Assembly (NCBI GenBank): GCA_019136135.1
Contig: JAGVUR010000215.1
Location: 1 to 42,786, forward strand
Origin: Verrucomicrobiota bacterium
Lineage (GTDB): Bacteria > Verrucomicrobiota > Lentisphaeria > Oligosphaerales > Oligosphaeraceae
Reading direction: 5' to 3'
DNA length: 42,786 nucleotides
Below, one piece after another: positions 18,495 through 26,631 of the stretch. How positions within the stretch are numbered: position 1 is the first letter of the stretch; every line of letters begins with the position of its first letter. Made by a program: the position numbers and the translations under genes. The notes beneath the pieces were generated by a model. It saw nothing but the letters and a program-made list of their open reading frames with translations, was not told the origin of the DNA and searched no databases.

Positions 18495-20420
18495 TTATGG
18501 GGAATACAACCAGAATCCAACGCCTAAAGCGAAGTTTTTTACAGAATTTGGCAAAAATTCCGCTTTTTCATGGTATCTCCACGCGTTCATTTCATTGATT
18601 TCGGCATTTGCGTCCTGGATTTCCATCAAAGTCCTAGTCAGGAGCATCCATCCTTTATTGGGCAGCGACCTTACATCGTCTATGGTACAAGTAAGCTTGA
18701 GTTCTTGAAGCGTTCCGTCATTGAACACCCAGTACCCATGCCCACCCTTGATGGTGGAAGCAACCGAGTATATTTTCGCCTTGGCGTCATACCCGTACAA
18801 GATCCAGCCTGAATCCGCCAGCTTGTTGTATCCGAAGTCCGAGATGTCACCAGGGAATCCAATCAAGTTCCAGCCCCTAGGAAGCGGATCGCCAGCGGAG
18901 TTGTACGAGAGCGGATAAGCCGCAGTACGAATGGTTACGGTAACGAGTTCGCTGGGAAGCATGTAGCCTTCCCCGGAATAGAAGCTTCGCGCCTTGATGG
19001 TACCGGCACTCATGCTTACTGACACTCCAGGGTCGCCAGGATAGTTTCCTTGAATATACATGTCATCCTGCGGCTCGCTTTCATTGTTGGTGTACCAGAC
19101 GACTGCTCCGTCATCGGGAGGATTGGGGTTGAGGGTCACCCTGATCATTCCACCGCCATCAACTGCATCGGAAATAGGAAGGTTCGCTTGGGACACGACT
19201 ATCCCGTTAGGGGTGACGTGGTCAAGTTGACACACGGGTTTGGCGGGTCGACGAATGGTTGCAGCGACCTGCTCGCTGTCCAGCATGTTGTCAACGGGTG
19301 CCCCGCTTGCCTGGACGACCAAATCGCAAGCTGTGCCGATAGTCAATGGCTTAGTATAGAGCTTATTTGGGTTCCCCCCCGTAAGATTGTAGTAGATGGA
19401 CACGGGCTGCGTTCCCGTCTGCTCCACGTTCATGGTGGCGGTGTAGGTCAATCCATCTGTTGCCTTGGTCAATTCCAGCGTTGGCTTCGGCGCCTTTTCC
19501 TTATAGAAAGCCGTGATTTCGCTTGTTTGGGTTGTACCGTCCCCATTTCCATCGTAGAAATTGACTTGAGTGGTTCCATCGAAGACCTTGACTCTCACCT
19601 GGCATGTCTTGTCAATGGTCACATGAGTACCCTGTTCATAGACCATGCTTCCGACATTGGGTTCGGTTCCATCCATCGTATATAGGACATTGTATCCGAA
19701 ATCCCAGGGTTGTGCCGTATCGCCTTCTCCGCCTTCCAGTTTGAATGTCCAGGTTCCTATGAAGACTTCCGGGGCGGCCTGCGTTCCATGTGAATCCAAT
19801 GTCAGTTCAATTGGGTAAGGGGTAAAGCGTACGTTTTTGATCCAAATGCATTGCTGATAATTGGCGTAGTACTCGTCGTTTGCATCAGTTGGTATTTCTC
19901 CTATATTATACCCCTCGCACAGGTATTCAAGGATGATGGTATGGGTCACCAGGCCCGAAGCCGGAGGAATTACGATTGCGTGTTCCTCGAAATCACCGTA
20001 GTCGTGCCCTTGCACGATCAGTTCCCCTGGTTCCCCATTCACGATGGCATACATGTAATCGTAGTCGCCGCAACCACCTTTCGCCGACAAGGCGAAGATT
20101 CCCGAACCTTTGACCTGAAATACGATTCGCGTCCCCCTGAATCGAGTGCTCAGCTTCGCCTTCAAGCCGCCGCTGTCCTTCGTCCAGTAGTCGGATTTCG
20201 TCAAGAGCGAGTTGTGTCCGCTCTTATAATATGCATCCTCGTCGTCGGGCAAATATTTATTGCCATCCTCGTCCGTCATAAAGTTCAGTTCCATGTTGTA
20301 GAACCCGCGAACTGTTACATTGGTGCAACCAAGGGCATTCTGGGCATCGGCAATACCCACCGACAACGCACAACGACTACCTAATATTAATATTAAAAGT
20401 AAGATCCGAATATCCTTCAT
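18495..20420 (-). CDS. secreted protein with chitobiase-type beta domains and GWNLIGFP C-terminal module
   Basis: The 641-residue product has a signal peptide (MKDIRILLLILILGSRCALS). An N-terminal beta-sandwich-like region (residues 30-200) contains FRGTRIVFQVKGSG and AIVNGEPGELIVQG and resembles carbohydrate-binding or jelly-roll modules. Then come three repeats resembling the chitobiase/beta-hexosaminidase C-terminal (Fn3-like) domain, for example LYTMDGTEPNVGSMVYEQGT. From about residue 515 it carries the GWNLIGFP module shared with both giant thioredoxin-fold proteins. No catalytic domain is seen, so adhesion or display is more likely than hydrolysis. ATG 20420 has AGGAGG eight bases upstream and was preferred over 20465. 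It is divergent from the IMP cyclohydrolase gene. Confidence 0.75.
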   Translation of the reverse strand: MKDIRILLLILILGSRCALSVGIADAQNALGCTNVTVRGFYNMELNFMTDEDGNKYLPDDEDAYYKSGHNSLLTKSDYWTKDSGGLKAKLSTRFRGTRIVFQVKGSGIFALSAKGGCGDYDYMYAIVNGEPGELIVQGHDYGDFEEHAIVIPPASGLVTHTIILEYLCEGYNIGEIPTDANDEYYANYQQCIWIKNVRFTPYPIELTLDSHGTQAAPEVFIGTWTFKLEGGEGDTAQPWDFGYNVLYTMDGTEPNVGSMVYEQGTHVTIDKTCQVRVKVFDGTTQVNFYDGNGDGTTQTSEITAFYKEKAPKPTLELTKATDGLTYTATMNVEQTGTQPVSIYYNLTGGNPNKLYTKPLTIGTACDLVVQASGAPVDNMLDSEQVAATIRRPAKPVCQLDHVTPNGIVVSQANLPISDAVDGGGMIRVTLNPNPPDDGAVVWYTNNESEPQDDMYIQGNYPGDPGVSVSMSAGTIKARSFYSGEGYMLPSELVTVTIRTAAYPLSYNSAGDPLPRGWNLIGFPGDISDFGYNKLADSGWILYGYDAKAKIYSVASTIKGGHGYWVFNDGTLQELKLTCTIDDVRSLPNKGWMLLTRTLMEIQDANAEINEMNAWRYHEKAEFLPNSVKNFALGVGFWLYSP

Positions 20421-20494
20421 CTGAACCTGCCTCCTTGGCCGGACCCCAAAAAGCGCCCGCGCCAATCGCTTGAATTATGGTGTTAATTATGGTA

Positions 20495-20522
20495 AATTTA
20501 GCATATTTACAGTCGTTTTCAA
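20495..20522 (-). promoter_or_regulatory. possible sigma70-type promoter for 18495-20420
   Basis: On the minus strand TTGAAA (complement of 20517-20522) and TAAATT (complement of 20495-20500) are 16 bp apart, about 75 bp upstream of the start codon. The -35 is good and the -10 matches four of six consensus bases. Confidence 0.35.
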
Positions 20523-20585
20523 CTCAATTGACCGATAGTATCACGAAGAGATTTCCAAATCCCTGCAAACAAGAGGATGTTCAGC

Positions 20586-21230
20586 ATGTACGTTGGAAGA
20601 ATTGTCGCCATTGCCCGTACACGGGATGGTCGTGGAGCGGCGTTGTACCGGGTTTCGTCACGCTCATTCCCAAACAGAATGGCGCAAACCCTGGCTGACG
20701 GCAAAACCGTCGCCATCATTCCCAAGCCCGGATTCGAAAACGATATCCACAAGAACCCGTACATCGCCTACAATTGCCTCCGATTCGCAAATCGATTCGC
20801 AATCGTAACCAATGGCTCGCACACGGATCCAATCGCCATACAGATCGAAAAGGGAATCCCGCCAAGGGACGCCCTGGCAAACGTCATGCTCAATATGGAT
20901 TTCGAACACGATTCACTCGATACGCCAAGAATCTCAGCCGTCGTTACGCCGTCGGGAGACAAGGGATGGCTCGGCATCGTCAGAAGGGATGCATTGCTCA
21001 TACGTGAATTCAATCTCAATCCCGGACAGGCCTACTATCTCGCCACCTATGAGAAAAACAAACCGTCTGACGATCAGGTTGACAACAATTTTACTCCTGT
21101 GAACGCACAGCAAGCATGCGATTACATACTCGGACAAGGAGTCTTCGCCGAATTTGAAAAGCCAGTCACGGCCGTCTGCGCAGTCGCAAAACAGGACGGA
21201 ACCTTCGAATTCCATTCCAAGGACTTCTGA
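20586..21230 (+). CDS. purO: IMP cyclohydrolase, archaeal PurO-like
   Basis: The 214-residue product matches the IMP cyclohydrolase (PurO) family from its first residues: MYVGRIVAIARTRDG, then YRVSSRSFPNR, the family's most conserved motif, and later GWLGIVRRDALLIREF and YYLATYEKN. The enzyme closes FAICAR to IMP, the last step of de novo purine synthesis; most bacteria instead use the bifunctional PurH. Length and motifs fit a full-length single-domain protein. I chose ATG 20586 over 20577 because GAGG lies about nine bases upstream and the protein begins MYVGR as in relatives. It is the only plus-strand gene in the first 26 kb and ends 15 bp from the convergent glycosidase gene. Catalytic competence cannot be judged from sequence alone. 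Confidence 0.88.
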   Translation: MYVGRIVAIARTRDGRGAALYRVSSRSFPNRMAQTLADGKTVAIIPKPGFENDIHKNPYIAYNCLRFANRFAIVTNGSHTDPIAIQIEKGIPPRDALANVMLNMDFEHDSLDTPRISAVVTPSGDKGWLGIVRRDALLIREFNLNPGQAYYLATYEKNKPSDDQVDNNFTPVNAQQACDYILGQGVFAEFEKPVTAVCAVAKQDGTFEFHSKDF

Positions 21231-21245
21231 CAAAACCTTAGAGGA

Positions 21246-22862
21246 CTAGAACTCGATTGTTATCCTTTCGCCGGGCGTTGGATTCTCAAATACCAGGTAC
21301 CGGCTTTGATCAACCCGTTCCTCCACAAAATTCCTGGAGGCAACGGGTTTTTCCTTGGCGTCATCGGGCAGGTACATGCGCAACTGGACGCGCTTATGGG
21401 ACGATTTCAGCACCACTTCCAGGTGGCGACTCTCGTAATCGGCGCGGAACTCGTACTCAACATACGCACCTGAGGACGGATATTCGAGCCGTACCACCGC
21501 TTCAGGCTCATTGGCGGCGACAAATCGCGGCGATATCGTCACATCCTCGAACAACTTCCCGTTGTCACGGACACCTGCCAAGCCCTGGCAAAAGGCGTGG
21601 AGCAACTCCGCACCGCACCAGCAACGGGGACCGCCACCAACGTCAACACCAGACCAATTGTACAGGAACGACAACTTCCCATCCTGCAAAATCTTGCAAC
21701 CCATGCGGTCGAGAACGTCAACCCCGTACGCTTCCATTCCCGATTCAAAGGCTCCAAGAGCCAGCTGACCTGCGACGAACGGAGCTATCGCGCCATTGAC
21801 ATAGACGCCCGGCTTCATCGACTTGAAGCAGGGATACGGCGGATCCAGGTTCCTAAAGTCGTCAAGCTCACCTCCGTACTTGACTCGTAACGCCTGGTAC
21901 GTCTTGATAATCGCTTGCCTCTCTTGAAGCGTCAGGATGCCACGATTCAAGGCATAGGCATTTGACAAGCTCAGCTGCCAAGTCTCGTCAACGCCATAAT
22001 CCACGGGCGTCAACGCCAGGAAATGCCTGAAGAATTGCCCGTTCCACAAATGCTTCATGATCCGTTCCCGAAGTTCGCTCGCAGTCGCCTCCGATTTTCT
22101 CGCCTTGCCCTCGTCTCCGACAATCCGGTAGAGCCTGGCCATCAGCATCAACGCATTGTACAATCCCGTATTGTCGCCGTGGAAGATCCCCATCGGATCG
22201 TCGTCGCGAATTGCACGGTCATAGCTTGAATCCTCGCGATCCAGGAAATCCCAGGTATCCAAAGTGCGGGGACGCTTCGCCAATTCGTACTGATTGTCCC
22301 AGCGCAAGGAATCCGACATCATGTACGCAAGGCCTTTTTCCAGGCGAGGCAATTGCCGGATCATCCAGGCGTCGTCACCGGTCGCCTGCCAGATCATGTG
22401 TACCCCTTCTACCATTAAGTACTCGATATCAGCCTCCAATTCCAAGCGAGTCAAGCCGAATCGACACCCCTCCTCATGGAGCACGCATTCGTCCGATGTG
22501 ATCCTGCAAGGACTCCCGTCAACACGAAACTTCCCGGGAATCACATGCCCGGAGTGGATATCCGTCAACGGGGCAATAATCTCGTAGAAAAAACCCTTTG
22601 GATGCTGACGCTCAAGAAGCAAATCCGGAAACGAACGCAAGTCCTTTTCCGTATATCTGAATCCCTTCATCGTCAAAAAATAGTCGCGAATCCAATGAAG
22701 GTTGACGCGGATTAGCTTGTCGCCATAGATAAAGACCCGCTTGTTGTAGTTCATGGCGCCTTCGCACAAGCCGAAGAGCATCGACAATGGATCCTTCTGC
22801 CACGCCGTCCCCGCATTCGGTATCCGCCCCGTCGCAATGTAACTTCCCGGCAAACTATCCAT
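21246..22862 (-). CDS. six-hairpin (alpha/alpha)6-barrel glycosidase-like protein
   Basis: The 538-residue product has the look of a six-hairpin glycosidase. Alternating helices carry acidic and aromatic motifs (NYNKRVFIYGDKLIRVNLHWIRD cut to its parts; TWDFLDREDSSYDRAIRDDD; HGDNTGLYNALMLMARLY; VNGAIAPFVAGQLALGAFE; RCWCGAELLHAF). A C-terminal beta domain follows from about residue 450. This fold occurs in alpha-L-rhamnosidase, trehalase/GH37, GH63 and amylo-alpha-1,6-glucosidase-like enzymes; I cannot assign one family. There is no signal peptide, so it may act in the cytoplasm on imported oligosaccharides. ATG 22862 has AAGGAG nine bases upstream. It is probably the last gene of the carbohydrate operon. 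Confidence 0.7.
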   Translation of the reverse strand: MDSLPGSYIATGRIPNAGTAWQKDPLSMLFGLCEGAMNYNKRVFIYGDKLIRVNLHWIRDYFLTMKGFRYTEKDLRSFPDLLLERQHPKGFFYEIIAPLTDIHSGHVIPGKFRVDGSPCRITSDECVLHEEGCRFGLTRLELEADIEYLMVEGVHMIWQATGDDAWMIRQLPRLEKGLAYMMSDSLRWDNQYELAKRPRTLDTWDFLDREDSSYDRAIRDDDPMGIFHGDNTGLYNALMLMARLYRIVGDEGKARKSEATASELRERIMKHLWNGQFFRHFLALTPVDYGVDETWQLSLSNAYALNRGILTLQERQAIIKTYQALRVKYGGELDDFRNLDPPYPCFKSMKPGVYVNGAIAPFVAGQLALGAFESGMEAYGVDVLDRMGCKILQDGKLSFLYNWSGVDVGGGPRCWCGAELLHAFCQGLAGVRDNGKLFEDVTISPRFVAANEPEAVVRLEYPSSGAYVEYEFRADYESRHLEVVLKSSHKRVQLRMYLPDDAKEKPVASRNFVEERVDQSRYLVFENPTPGERITIEF

Positions 22863-22934
22863 ATCTCAATACTCCTTAGTCGATGGACTCAGTTGTATTT
22901 TTCTTTGAGAACCCAGAATTCCCACAACTTGTCC

Positions 22935-23837
22935 TTACACGGTTCTGACGGTTCCGTCATCCACAAGTTCTGCAGGGAAGGTCAATTGCTTTGCGAATGC
23001 CGCGAATCGTTCCTTGCCATGCACCACATCGCAATAATGGTCGTAGGGATGCTGGAAGCAGGCATGCTTAATCGCCTTGTCACGCAAGCCCTCAACTACC
23101 AGCTTGACGGGGAAATGCACCAGCTCGCAAACGATCAAATCCAAACTCGGTTCAATCACTCCATATGGAAAATCGAACTTATTGGACAAATCCCCCGAGA
23201 AGACGATTCGCTTTCCTGCGCCTTCGAAGAGGAATGAGTATGCTCGTGCAGTCTTGTCCGCGCGACGCGCCATGTGATCGTTTCCGATCGCGGTCACCTT
23301 CAGGCCGCCGTCCTCGAAAATCACTCCTTCCCCAAACCCAATTGCGTCGCAAAATCCCGGGATGCCACGTCCAAAACCCATGGCTCGCATGGCGTTTCCG
23401 ATGTTGCTCTTCACGTCCTCGCCTGGCAAAAACAGCTTGCACGGGCGATCCTTGTACTTTTTGTACCCCCCGAAACTGGCCATCTGGACAAACTGCATCA
23501 ACAAGCCGCCCATATGGTCGCCGTGGGGGTGGGTGATGAAGATGCCGTCAATATCAGCGGGACTGATCTTTTGACGAATCAGCAAGGCCGACACCGGTTC
23601 CCCTGCGTCAATCAGGTATTTCTTCCCGCCAAACTCAAGCAACGTGGAAGAATTGAACCGCTCCAACGTCGGTCTCCCATGACTCGTGCCCAAAAACGTA
23701 ATCTTGAAATCATAGTTCGCAGGCGCTATTTCTGGCGCTTTCTCCAGTGCTTTCGCCTCCTGGGCATGAGCAGACTTCCCCAAACCTGCTACCAATGCGC
23801 CAAGCCCTATACCCTTTATAAAATCTCTACGTTCCAT
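22935..23837 (-). CDS. Tat-exported metallo-beta-lactamase-fold hydrolase
   Basis: The 300-residue product starts MERRDFIKGIGLGALVAGLG, a twin-arginine (Tat) signal, so it is exported folded, probably with metal already bound. The body has the metallo-beta-lactamase fold: FLGTSHGRP, the metal motif THPHGDHMGG (HxHxDH), a later histidine in NDHMARR, the bridging aspartate in VFSGDLS, and a final histidine in ACFQHPYDH. The overall pattern is closest to the RNase Z/arylsulfatase-like branch (inference). The substrate is unknown; its place between two glycoside-hydrolase-like genes suggests a sugar ester, sulfate or lactone. ATG 23837 has AGGAGG seven bases upstream, and 16 bp separate it from the preceding gene's stop. 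Confidence 0.85.
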   Translation of the reverse strand: MERRDFIKGIGLGALVAGLGKSAHAQEAKALEKAPEIAPANYDFKITFLGTSHGRPTLERFNSSTLLEFGGKKYLIDAGEPVSALLIRQKISPADIDGIFITHPHGDHMGGLLMQFVQMASFGGYKKYKDRPCKLFLPGEDVKSNIGNAMRAMGFGRGIPGFCDAIGFGEGVIFEDGGLKVTAIGNDHMARRADKTARAYSFLFEGAGKRIVFSGDLSNKFDFPYGVIEPSLDLIVCELVHFPVKLVVEGLRDKAIKHACFQHPYDHYCDVVHGKERFAAFAKQLTFPAELVDDGTVRTV

Positions 23838-23853
23838 ATCATGACCTCCTGCT

Positions 23854-25572
23854 TCATGATTTCAATGCAAACAATCTCGTCTCATATTGCTCAAGTTCGA
23901 CTTCAATCACATCATCAGTAAACGATTCCCCGCCAGGCAGCAATGGCACGATCTCCTGCAATTGAGGCAAACGAATCTGCTTCTTGCCTGCAGTGGCGGC
24001 ATGAATCGCGACCAAATCATTGGATGCGTAGATTACGTCATCCGTGTCACACCAATTCCATACTCCGCAATCCGCATAGAACTCGCGCAACGCATTGGTC
24101 GTCAAATCAGGATTTTCCTGGGACACAACCAGCACGGGCAAGTCCGCTTGCTTGCAGCGAGCCAAGGCACGCTCCATATCGGCCGTCATTGCGGGAATCA
24201 ACATTACACACGCAAGGTAGTTTGACTGGACAGCCTCGAAATCGCTGATCTCATAGATGTCGTACGGAGCTCCGCACACACCCAACGGATCGCGGTTCGC
24301 CGCGGCAATCCGATATCCCAAGGCACGACCATCGGGCAAGTGCGAATAGCAGGTCTCGTCAATGAACACTGCAACTTCGGCGATGCTCTGGCGATCCGTT
24401 CCGTGCAACACAGACGCCCCAATCTCACGCAAGTCTCGCAATTCGGTCATCAAATCGGGAGACGCATACCAGCCACCCCACATGTCAAACCACCAGGAAT
24501 TGTACCCGTGGGTCAACTGCCGGGAAATGTTCGCGCGCAAAATCCAACGGCAAACCTCAGGCGACTCCGGACCAAGCCAAATCGGCTGCTCGTACGTCCC
24601 GGGTACCGTGGATCCCTCACGGCTGTCCTTCGGAAACTTCGACAAATGAGTCCGGGTGTCCAATTCGACGAAGTACGCCTTCCCATGCAGCTTCAAGCTG
24701 TCAAGAACCGTCATGCACGGCCAGTCGCGACCAGGCGCACGAACACGCATGTAGGACGCCGGAGAGCACAAGAAGTCAACATCCCCGCAATTCAAAAGCC
24801 GACGCAGCCCCATGTGATTTGATTGCCAGAACGGAGTCTCGAAGGTATATCCGTAAAAACTTCCGACAGCAAGGCGGCGATGGGTACGAACCTTCACCGC
24901 GCCCGCCAAATACGCAATCCCGTCAGCCACGATATCACTTAGGAATTGGCGATAGCCCACCTCGTCGGAAACATCGCCGCCCCATTCCAAAAAGCGTTCC
25001 CGAGACGCCTTTCCGATGCTGCCTTTCTGGTCAAACGAAAACCACTCCTCCGTATTCCCGCTGGCAATCTGATATCCGACAATGTGGTCGCACCAACTCG
25101 ACGCCTCGACGTGGTCGATCAACTTCAGCAAAAACTCCTCCGATTGCCGACGCCAAAGCTTCGACGAAAAACACGCACGTCGACGGTTCCCTCCATACCC
25201 GGTATCGTTCAATTCGTCTGGATTCTCGTCTTCCCACCAGGCAGGCAATGACATGTTCACCCGTGGAAAGATCATTGCATTCGGGCAGGCCTTCAGGATT
25301 TGCTCTACCGACCTATCGAAATCCGTATAGTCTTCCTGTCCTTTGACATCAAAGATTCCAGGCGAAAAGGGTTTGATTTGCGATGTTTCATTGATTGTTT
25401 GCCCAGCGAAAAACGTAGCGAACGTGAACAGGTTATAGCCTGCTTTCGCAAAGTCCTCGTATCGGTTATTTTCCTGGAAATAGGTGATGTACGCCATTCC
25501 CACCTGGGGTTCCCCGTTCACGAACAGGGTTGGCACTCCGCCATAGGGTGCGATTTTCGATGTGACGCCCAT
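23854..25572 (-). CDS. GH42/GHA-like TIM-barrel glycoside hydrolase
   Basis: The 572-residue product opens with a strand typical of beta-galactosidase-like TIM barrels (PTLFVNGEPQVGMAYITYF) and continues with FPRVNMSLPAWWEDENPDE. A probable acid/base glutamate lies in YQIASGNTEEWF (Glu175/Glu176) and a candidate nucleophile in KAYFVELDTRTH. A C-terminal glutamine-amidotransferase-like domain, as in GH42 enzymes, follows from about residue 415 (EVAVFIDETCYSHL). No signal peptide is seen. GTG 25581 is in frame, but ATG 25572 is better placed, with AGGAG eight bases upstream. It is the second gene of the carbohydrate operon. Sugar specificity is not readable from the sequence. Confidence 0.75.
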   Translation of the reverse strand: MGVTSKIAPYGGVPTLFVNGEPQVGMAYITYFQENNRYEDFAKAGYNLFTFATFFAGQTINETSQIKPFSPGIFDVKGQEDYTDFDRSVEQILKACPNAMIFPRVNMSLPAWWEDENPDELNDTGYGGNRRRACFSSKLWRRQSEEFLLKLIDHVEASSWCDHIVGYQIASGNTEEWFSFDQKGSIGKASRERFLEWGGDVSDEVGYRQFLSDIVADGIAYLAGAVKVRTHRRLAVGSFYGYTFETPFWQSNHMGLRRLLNCGDVDFLCSPASYMRVRAPGRDWPCMTVLDSLKLHGKAYFVELDTRTHLSKFPKDSREGSTVPGTYEQPIWLGPESPEVCRWILRANISRQLTHGYNSWWFDMWGGWYASPDLMTELRDLREIGASVLHGTDRQSIAEVAVFIDETCYSHLPDGRALGYRIAAANRDPLGVCGAPYDIYEISDFEAVQSNYLACVMLIPAMTADMERALARCKQADLPVLVVSQENPDLTTNALREFYADCGVWNWCDTDDVIYASNDLVAIHAATAGKKQIRLPQLQEIVPLLPGGESFTDDVIEVELEQYETRLFALKS

Positions 25573-25610
25573 TGGTTTCACTCCTGTGTTTTTGCGGCCT
25601 ATCGAAGCAA

Positions 25611-26363
25611 CTACTTCATCGACGCCCCGTGGGGTCCCAGCACGCGCCCGCCATCGACGGGAATATCAACGCCGGTGATGTAGCCTGAATCGTCATCGGC
25701 CAGGAACAAAATCGCTCGTGCCACCTCGTCGCCCTGCCCGTTTCGACCTAGCCACGTGCCTGAATTCGCCGCAGGCGTCCGATGGATCATCCCAGGCGAC
25801 ACGCTATTGACTGTAATCCCGTGCTTGGCATGCTCCATCGCAACGACCTTCGACATCATGATAACGCCCGCCTTTGCCGCCGAATAATCAGCATATCCAG
25901 GCAATCCGCTGACTCCTGCAATCGAACCCAGATTCACGATCCGACCATATCCGTGCTTAACCATCCCTGGCAAAGCCGCCTGCATGCAGCGATACGTCCC
26001 CTCCAAGTTGATTGCAAAAATCCGTCTCCACTCCTCTTCGGCAACCGTTTCCATCGCCTGCTGACCGCGTACATCACGATGCTCCCAAACACCAGCATTG
26101 TTGACCAAGATATCAATCTTTCCAAAATCAGACTCGATCTGGCTAAATCCCGAAACGACGCTCTCGCGATCCGTCACGTCAATCACATACCCACGCACAG
26201 TGATTCCCAAAGACTCTAACGAGGATACCGACGCCTCGACGCTTGACTCAGCCACGTCTGTCAAAGCAACAGACACGCCCGACTCGCCAAACATCTTGCA
26301 GGTCTCATACCCAATGTAGCCAGCAGCACCGGTGACAACGGCAACACGATCAGCAAACAACAT
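25611..26363 (-). CDS. SDR-family NAD(P)-dependent oxidoreductase
   Basis: The 250-residue product is a classical short-chain dehydrogenase/reductase of normal length. It has the Rossmann motif VVTGAAGYIGYE (TGxxGxxG), NNAGVWEH (NNAG), a serine in NLGSIAGVSG, the catalytic YxxxK in YADYSAAKAG, and the closing GVDIPVDGG typical of sugar-alcohol and 3-ketoacyl reductase-like members. It would oxidise or reduce a sugar or polyol using NAD(P). It is the first gene of the operon with the GH42-like hydrolase, MBL hydrolase and six-hairpin glycosidase. GGAG lies seven bases before ATG 26363. A TTGACA hexamer occurs upstream on the minus strand (26434-26439) without a convincing -10, right beside a palindrome. 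Confidence 0.9.
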   Translation of the reverse strand: MLFADRVAVVTGAAGYIGYETCKMFGESGVSVALTDVAESSVEASVSSLESLGITVRGYVIDVTDRESVVSGFSQIESDFGKIDILVNNAGVWEHRDVRGQQAMETVAEEEWRRIFAINLEGTYRCMQAALPGMVKHGYGRIVNLGSIAGVSGLPGYADYSAAKAGVIMMSKVVAMEHAKHGITVNSVSPGMIHRTPAANSGTWLGRNGQGDEVARAILFLADDDSGYITGVDIPVDGGRVLGPHGASMK

Positions 26364-26439
26364 CGCTTAACTCCAGTTTTATACCTCGATCCTTGAAAAA
26401 TCAATCTCCTTAAACTTGCCCTGATTTTGATTTTGTCAA

Positions 26440-26456
26440 GAAACCACGATGGTTTC
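26440..26456. promoter_or_regulatory. possible operator palindrome upstream of the carbohydrate operon
   Basis: GAAACC-acgat-GGTTTC is a perfect 6+6 inverted repeat. It directly abuts a TTGACA hexamer read on the minus strand (26434-26439), about 75 bp before the SDR start. The placement fits a repressor or activator site for the sugar operon, but no -10 element was found and no regulator gene is in the window. Confidence 0.35.
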
Positions 26457-26556
26457 GGAAAACAAAAAAGCCCCGTGATCTGGTTCTCACCCCAAACCCA
26501 TAAACGCCAAATTGTATTTCGATGCAGAATTCTTCTTGATATCATCGCGTGACCTC

Positions 26557-26585
26557 TTGAAAAGCAATATAACAAATGATATAAT
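26557..26585 (+). promoter_or_regulatory. sigma70-type promoter of the defence island
   Basis: TTGAAA (26557-26562) and TATAAT (26580-26585) are separated by exactly 17 bp on the plus strand, 46 bp before the helicase start codon. It is the best-formed protein-gene promoter in the window. Confidence 0.75.
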
Positions 26586-26631
26586 CTATAGCATGTTTTA
26601 TTTTGAACCACTATAAAGACAACTGCCGCAC

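Noticed and set aside
26371..26406. TTGATT-15-TATAAA as a promoter for the SDR operon
   Set aside because: The spacing is short and transcription would begin almost on the ribosome site, so I do not call it.
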